Positions 59,979-64,000 of a stretch of DNA of 64,000 nt are shown here, piece after piece (positions within the stretch are counted from its first letter, which is position 1; every line of letters begins with the position of its first letter). Made by a program: the position numbers and the translations under genes. A model generated the notes under the pieces. The model was not told where the DNA came from and did no database searches. It was given only the letters and a program-made list of their open reading frames with translations. The stretch is from Pseudaeromonas paramecii (GTDB lineage Bacteria; Pseudomonadota; Gammaproteobacteria; Enterobacterales; Aeromonadaceae), in NCBI RefSeq assembly GCF_039540575.1, contig NZ_BAABFC010000020.1, forward strand, positions 49,694-113,693. The letters run 5' to 3'.

Positions 59979-61250
59979 ATGAAATACCTCTACGGCCTGT
60001 TGGCCCTGTACCTGGCCAGCTGGCTGTTCACCCTGCCGGCCGACGCCCTGCAACAGGGCTTCTTCTTCTGGCGTGGCCAACTGGTGCAGCTCTCCGGCGC
60101 CCTGCTCATCGCCCTGTTGGCGGCCCTGCTGCTGATGGCCACCCGGCCACGCTGGCTGGAGCAGCGCCTGGGGGGGCTGGATCACCTCTATCTGCTGCAC
60201 AAGTGGTGCGGCATCGGCGCCGCGGGTCTGGTGGTGCTGCACTGGCTGCTGAGTAAATCCCCCCGCTGGCTGATCCAGTGGGGCTGGCTGACCCCGGGAG
60301 CCCGCCATGCCCATCAGGGGGCCAGTTGGCGGGGCCTGGGCATGGAGCTGGGGGAGCTGGCCTTCTACGGCATGCTGCTGCTGGTCATCATCAGTCTGGT
60401 GCAGGCGCTGCCCTATGGCCGCTTTCGCCTGATCCACAAGCTGGGGGCCGTGCTGGGGCTGATGGCCGGGTTGCACAGCCTGATCCTGCTCTCCGACCCC
60501 CTGCGCAACACCCCCTTCGGCTGGCTGACCCAGCTGGCCTGCCTGCTGGTGCTGGTCGCCGCCCTGTGGAGCCTGCTGGGCCGCATCGGTCGGGCCCGTC
60601 GGGTCACCGGCCAGCTGGAGGTAGTGAGTCATCCGGCACCGGATCTGGTGGAGCTGGCCATCCGGCTGCCCCGCGCCTTCACCCGGGACTACCAGCCTGG
60701 GCAGTTCGCCCTGCTGACCCTGGATGCCAGGGAGGGGGCCCATCCCTTCACCATACTGCGCCAGGACCCGGACACCGGCCTGACTCACTTCGCCATCAAG
60801 GGGCTGGGGGATCACACCCGGCAGCTGGTGCAGGGCTGCCGGGCGGGGCAGCGCGTCTGGGCCGAGGGGCCTTATGGCCGCTTTGTCCTGCCGGACGAAG
60901 GGGCGACGCCCCAGCTGTGGATCGCCGGCGGCATCGGCATCACCCCCTTCTTCGCCTGGCTGGAGGCCTTGGCGCGCCAGGGGCAGACCCGGTGCCACAC
61001 CCGGCTCATCTATTGCGTCGAGCGCCCGGAGGAGGTGCTGCACGGCGAGCGCCTGCGGCAACTGGCGCGCAAGAGCGGCGTGGCGCTGGAGATCCACACC
61101 CGCCAGCAACAGGGGCTGCTGGATCCCCGGCCACTGTTTACCGACCCCCAAGCCCAGTGCTGGTTCTGCGGTCCTCAGGGCCTGGGCGAATGCCTGGCCA
61201 GCGCCCTGCCTGCCGGCCGGCTGCACCATGAGCGGTTCGCGTTTCGTTGA
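59979..61250 (+). CDS. Ferric-reductase-like membrane flavocytochrome
   Basis: A 423-residue protein. Residues 1-215 form six membrane helices with paired histidines for b-type hemes (LLHKWCGIG with VLHWLL, and LIHKLGAV with LHSLILL). The C-terminal half is a ferredoxin-NADP-reductase-type domain: QPGQFALLTL, HPFTIL (FAD), GPYGRFVLP, AGGIGITPFFAWLEAL (NAD(P)H) and CGPQGLGE. This is the ferric reductase/NADPH-oxidase layout, so it likely passes electrons from cytoplasmic NAD(P)H across the membrane. The start at 59979 follows GGGAG. The acceptor is unknown. Confidence 0.88.
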   Translation: MKYLYGLLALYLASWLFTLPADALQQGFFFWRGQLVQLSGALLIALLAALLLMATRPRWLEQRLGGLDHLYLLHKWCGIGAAGLVVLHWLLSKSPRWLIQWGWLTPGARHAHQGASWRGLGMELGELAFYGMLLLVIISLVQALPYGRFRLIHKLGAVLGLMAGLHSLILLSDPLRNTPFGWLTQLACLLVLVAALWSLLGRIGRARRVTGQLEVVSHPAPDLVELAIRLPRAFTRDYQPGQFALLTLDAREGAHPFTILRQDPDTGLTHFAIKGLGDHTRQLVQGCRAGQRVWAEGPYGRFVLPDEGATPQLWIAGGIGITPFFAWLEALARQGQTRCHTRLIYCVERPEEVLHGERLRQLARKSGVALEIHTRQQQGLLDPRPLFTDPQAQCWFCGPQGLGECLASALPAGRLHHERFAFR

Positions 61251-61276
61251 TGGGCTAAGTGGGTTCAGCCAGGATG

Positions 61277-62143
61277 CTAGGCCTGGCGCCGCCAGGCGCT
61301 GGGGCTGAGTCCGGTGCTGGCGCGAAAGCGGTTGGCGAAGTGGCTGGGGCTGGCGAAGCCGCAGGCCAGGGCGATCTCGGTCAAGGGCAGCGGACTGTGG
61401 CGCAGCAGCTCCCGGGCCTTCTCCAGCCGGCGCAGCATCACGAACTGGTGGGGCGCCAGCCCGGTGCTCTGTTTGAACATGCGGGCGAAGTGGTATTCGC
61501 TGAGCTGGGCCTGGGCCGCCAGCTCCGCCAGGGTGAGGGGGCTGTCCAGGTTGGCCTCGATATAGGCCTGCACCCGCCGCTGTACCATCGGGGCCAGGCC
61601 ACCGCGCACCGTCGGCAGCTGCCAGCGCACCTGGCTGTAGTGCTGGATCAGGTGGGTGAGCAGCAAGGTGGCGCTGGTGGAGAGCAGCAGCTGGTTGGCG
61701 TCCTGCTGCCAGTCGCAGGCCAGCAGGCAGTGGCGGTAGAGGGCTGTGATGCGCGGATCCTCGCCGAAGGTCTGCTCGTCCAGGTTCAGCTCGGCGGGGG
61801 CCTTGTCCCAGATCTGCAGGGCGATGGCCTTGAGGTGCTCATCGGTGCAGTAGAGGTGCACGAAGGAGAGATCCGAGCGCACATCCCAGGTGGATTCGCA
61901 CTGCTGGGGCATCAGGCAGAAGCGATCCGGCGCGCCGCCGTTGCGCCAGCCATAGGGGGTCTTGTGGTAGGTCTCGTAGCCGTCGGCCACATACAGGCTC
62001 AGGGTATGGTGATCGCAGCACTGGGTGATGGTGTCGTGCTTGTTGGTCCAGGCGGCCAGCTCGATGCCCGACCCCAGGCGGACGCGCTCCCGCAGTTGGG
62101 CCTTGTGCTGGCTCAGATTCTCGAAGGCTTGGTAACGGCGCAT
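61277..62143 (-). CDS. AraC-family transcriptional regulator
   Basis: A 288-residue regulator. The C-terminal 100 residues hold the two AraC helix-turn-helix units: LTLAELAAQAQLSEYHFARMFKQ (first) and LPLTEIALACGFASPSHFANRF (second), followed by TGLSPSAWRR. The N-terminal half contains AWTNKHDTITQCCDHHTLSLYV, a cupin-like sensing domain. GGGAG precedes the ATG at 62143. It is divergent from the EamA exporter gene, and regulators of this type often control the neighbouring exporter. Confidence 0.92.
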   Translation of the reverse strand: MRRYQAFENLSQHKAQLRERVRLGSGIELAAWTNKHDTITQCCDHHTLSLYVADGYETYHKTPYGWRNGGAPDRFCLMPQQCESTWDVRSDLSFVHLYCTDEHLKAIALQIWDKAPAELNLDEQTFGEDPRITALYRHCLLACDWQQDANQLLLSTSATLLLTHLIQHYSQVRWQLPTVRGGLAPMVQRRVQAYIEANLDSPLTLAELAAQAQLSEYHFARMFKQSTGLAPHQFVMLRRLEKARELLRHSPLPLTEIALACGFASPSHFANRFRASTGLSPSAWRRQA

Positions 62144-62324
62144 ATCCTGGCTCCCGGCTAAGGGGTCCAGTCTAAGAAATGGCGCCGACGGATGCCAGCG
62201 CGCCTCGCCCGGGCGGCAAAAAAAGCGCAAGAGTGTGCAAGTGCCGCGCGCCGCCGCAAGGATGGGCAAGCCGGTGGAGCCGAAATCGGGCAGACTGCTC
62301 GCCTGTCTGGTGAGGAGTCGTACC

Positions 62325-63221
62325 ATGAACCTGTTTCTCTATCTGCTGGTGGTGCTGATCTGGGGCACCACCTGGATCGCCATCGTGTTGCAACAGGGCG
62401 CCGTGCCGGTGGCCGTGTCCATCTTCTGGCGCTTCGCCCTGGCCTCGGCCCTGTTGTGGCTCATCCTGTGGGGCAGCCGGCGGTTAAGGCCGCTCAGCCT
62501 GCGGGATCACGGCTTCTGCCTGCTGCAGGGCTGCTGCGTGTTCGGCTTCAACTTCTACTGCTTCTACACCGCCTCCCACAGCATCAACAGCGGCCTGGAG
62601 TCGGTGATCTTCTCCATGGCGGTGCTGTTCAACGCCATCAACGCCCGGCTGTTCTTCGGCCAGCAGATCCCGGGCCGCTTCTGGCCTGCCGCCGGGCTGG
62701 GGCTGTTGGGCATGATCTGCCTGTTCTGGCCAGAGCTTAGGGCGTGGCATCCGGCCCTGCTGCCCGGCGTCGGTCTGAGCCTGTTAGGCACCTACGGGTT
62801 TTCTCTGGGCAACATGCTGAGCGCCCGCCATCAGCGCCAGGGCCTGGACATCCTCTCCACCAACGCCCGGGCCATGCTCTACGGCACCGGGGTGATGGGC
62901 GCCCTGGCCTGGGCCCAGGGGGCGGACTTTACCCCCGAGCTGAGCCTCACCTACCTGGGGGCTCTGGGCTATCTGGCGGTGTTTGGCTCCGTCATCGGCT
63001 TTGGTGCCTACTTCGCCCTGGTGGGCCGCATCGGCGCCAGCCAGGCCGCCTACAGCACACTGCTGTTCCCCCTGGTGGCCCTGGGGGTCTCCACCCTGTT
63101 TGAAGGCTACGTCTGGCATGCCAACGCCGTGCTGGGGCTGGCCCTGATCCTGATGGGCAATGGCGTCATGTTTATACCCGCCAGCGCCTTTGGCCGCGGG
63201 CGGCGGGCCGTGGCGGCGTAA
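62325..63221 (+). CDS. EamA (DMT-family) exporter
   Basis: A 298-residue protein with ten predicted membrane helices in two EamA repeats: LIWGTTWIAIVLQQGAVPVAVSIFWRF at the start (landmarks WGTTWIAI and FWRF) and GAYFALVGRIGASQAAYSTLLFPLVA in the second half. Members export amino acids, drugs or metabolites. GAGGAGTCGTACC precedes the ATG at 62325; a longer frame upstream is not coding. It is the last gene in the window and is likely under control of the divergent AraC-type regulator. Confidence 0.9.
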   Translation: MNLFLYLLVVLIWGTTWIAIVLQQGAVPVAVSIFWRFALASALLWLILWGSRRLRPLSLRDHGFCLLQGCCVFGFNFYCFYTASHSINSGLESVIFSMAVLFNAINARLFFGQQIPGRFWPAAGLGLLGMICLFWPELRAWHPALLPGVGLSLLGTYGFSLGNMLSARHQRQGLDILSTNARAMLYGTGVMGALAWAQGADFTPELSLTYLGALGYLAVFGSVIGFGAYFALVGRIGASQAAYSTLLFPLVALGVSTLFEGYVWHANAVLGLALILMGNGVMFIPASAFGRGRRAVAA

Positions 63222-63342
63222 CAAGGCGGTGCCAGCAAGGCTGCCGTTGATATCGCGGCGTCAGTTTTGCCTAGAGGGCAGGGCCGCCTGGCATGGCGGC
63301 CCATGCTTGTCTGAATCGCTTTTACCCAGCCATTCCCACTCA

Positions 63343-63370
63343 CCACGCACTTCTCTCCACGCACTTCTCG
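63343..63370 (+). repeat. Two tandem 14-base repeats
   Basis: CCACGCACTTCTCT (63343-63356) is followed at once by CCACGCACTTCTCG (63357-63370), 13 of 14 bases alike, and a third partial unit CCACTCACT follows at 63371. Confidence 0.8.
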
Positions 63371-63782
63371 CCACTCACTGCCATCCTCCCTGCTGCACGG
63401 CGCGGATACCCCAGGCCAGCGACGCCGGCTCCCGGTGACCTGCCTCGGCCTGGCGCCAAACCGGTGCTGGGCAATGCAGCCCTACCCCTAGCCAGTTAGA
63501 CCGCGCCTCGGCGGGGCGCTGGCCTAACGCTGCGCCATCGAAGCGCAAGGGGGGCGCCCCATCTGACCCGCTCAGTTGACAGATTGCCAAATGTGACCTA
63601 CCCGCATGTCAATGCACGTAAAGGACGGTTAGGATAGGGACTCATAGGACTGTGTTTGAGGCAGCGTACTGGGGGCTGAAACCCAGGGGCGGTAGCTTGA
63701 CTGGCGCCCAGCAAACCGGCCAGGCCTGGGGCAAAATCACTGTCGATACGGCCAGTTAGGAACACGATCAGGTCCCACTGCG

Positions 63783-63810
63783 GGATAGGCGGCAAATTTG
63801 CCGCCTATCC
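63783..63810. repeat. Perfect 28-bp palindrome
   Basis: The half GGATAGGCGGCAAA (63783-63796) is followed directly by its exact reverse complement (63797-63810). A degraded copy starting GGATAGGTGGCAAATTGCCG lies at 63906-63925. Confidence 0.9.
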
Positions 63811-64000
63811 ACGACCGGTGAAAACCCAAGAATTTTTTGGCGTCAGAACAACAGGTTGCAAGGGTGAGTCATCATGCCTTGCGGAACTAGGCGGCCCGCC
63901 GCTGTGGATAGGTGGCAAATTGCCGCTTAATAAATTGTTGCACTCGCCGAGGCAGGCCTCGGAGAGGTCCGATTTAGACGACGGCGAACACATTAATACT

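Larger units (their letters stand above)
63222..64000. other. Palindrome-rich non-coding end of the window
   Basis: 779 bases with no credible gene. It holds a 14-base tandem duplication (63343-63370), several hairpins between 63490 and 63560 (including GTTAG/CTAAC ends at 63495 and 63524 and TGCGC/GCGCA at 63531-63547), a perfect 28-bp palindrome (63783-63810), a degraded copy of it (63904-63930) and a CCGAGGC/GCCTCGG hairpin (63947-63962). The open frames here, such as 63598-63795 on the minus strand, lack ribosome binding sites. Confidence 0.55.

Noticed and set aside
63495..63528. Possible integron attC site: GTTAGAC and GCCTAAC fit the core-site patterns
   Set aside because: The order is GTTRRRY then RYYYAAC, opposite to a real attC site on either strand, the spacing is too short, and no integrase or cassette gene is visible.
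63561..63618. Similar short segments with TGACC and GTTGACA that resemble IS21-type terminal repeats
   Set aside because: The matches are short and imperfect, there is no transposase and no second end in the window.
63598..63795. A 65-residue open frame on the minus strand
   Set aside because: No ribosome binding site; its start lies inside the 28-bp palindrome, and no family is recognised.

Overview
The window reads as chromosomal DNA of a GC-rich (by eye about 60-65% G+C) motile gammaproteobacterium, most like the Aeromonadales. This is inferred from enteric/vibrio-type versions of leuLABCD, ilvIH, cysJIH, proVWX and malZ, two GlyGly-CTERM (rhombosortase-type) serine proteases, methyl-accepting chemotaxis proteins and c-di-GMP enzymes. 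I found no rRNA, tRNA, CRISPR array, transposase or phage gene.

Layout. (1) 1-249: N-terminus of a chemotaxis receptor cut by the window edge. (2) 0.5-11.5 kb: a galactan-utilisation locus: a MalK-type ATPase diverging from a sugar-binding protein, two permeases, a secreted GH53 endo-galactanase, a GH42 beta-galactosidase, an orphan PTS EIIB protein, a second GH53 made as a lipoprotein, and a DUF1566 protein. GalR/GalS-type operators and a CRP-like site lie at two promoters of this locus. (3) 11.5-16.5 kb: leuABCD with a leader peptide (four consecutive CTA codons) and an attenuator. (4) 16.6-21.1 kb: PAP2 phosphatase, MJ1255-type glycosyltransferase, a 54-residue protein, ilvIH. (5) 21.2-25.6 kb: a 1461-residue secreted GH57-like starch-type protein with CBM25, PKD and duplicated C-terminal modules. 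(6) 26-33 kb: a degenerate PCuAC-like protein, an outer-membrane barrel, cysJIH, a DUF318 permease, a small lipoprotein. (7) 33.3-38.7 kb: TehA family channel, the protease pair, entericidin-like lipoprotein, nitroreductase, CBS protein. (8) 38.6-44.2 kb: malZ, a MalT-like regulator whose Walker A motif is lost, and an orphan kinase-fold protein. (9) 44.4-49.2 kb: chemoreceptor, AGE-fold secreted protein, small secreted protein, PfkB-family kinase. (10) 49.2-49.9 kb: a 780-base gene-free stretch holding a repeat-bearing element bounded by short inverted repeats. (11) 49.9-54.0 kb: proVWX osmoprotectant importer and a MarR-family regulator, with a perfect 15-bp palindrome in the proV promoter region. 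(12) 54.1-58.6 kb: Hpt, degenerate REC-TPR, REC-EAL and membrane GGDEF genes, a c-di-GMP signalling cluster. (13) 58.6-63.2 kb: Crp/Fnr-like regulator, GNAT acetyltransferase, ferric-reductase-like flavocytochrome, and an AraC regulator diverging from an EamA exporter. (14) 63.2-64.0 kb: a gene-free, palindrome-rich end.

How the parts work together. The galactan locus forms a complete path: extracellular or surface GH53 enzymes cut galactan, the ABC importer takes up galacto-oligosaccharides, and the cytoplasmic GH42 enzyme releases galactose; GalR-type and CRP sites would tie this to galactose and carbon status. malZ, the MalT-like protein and the GH57-like protein suggest parallel use of starch or maltodextrin. 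The remaining blocks are biosynthetic (leucine, branched-chain amino acids, sulfite/PAPS reduction), osmotic (proVWX) and signalling. The most unusual items are the MalT homologue without a Walker A lysine, the orphan EIIB inside the galactan locus, the degenerate PCuAC-like protein, and the two repeat/palindrome-rich non-coding stretches.
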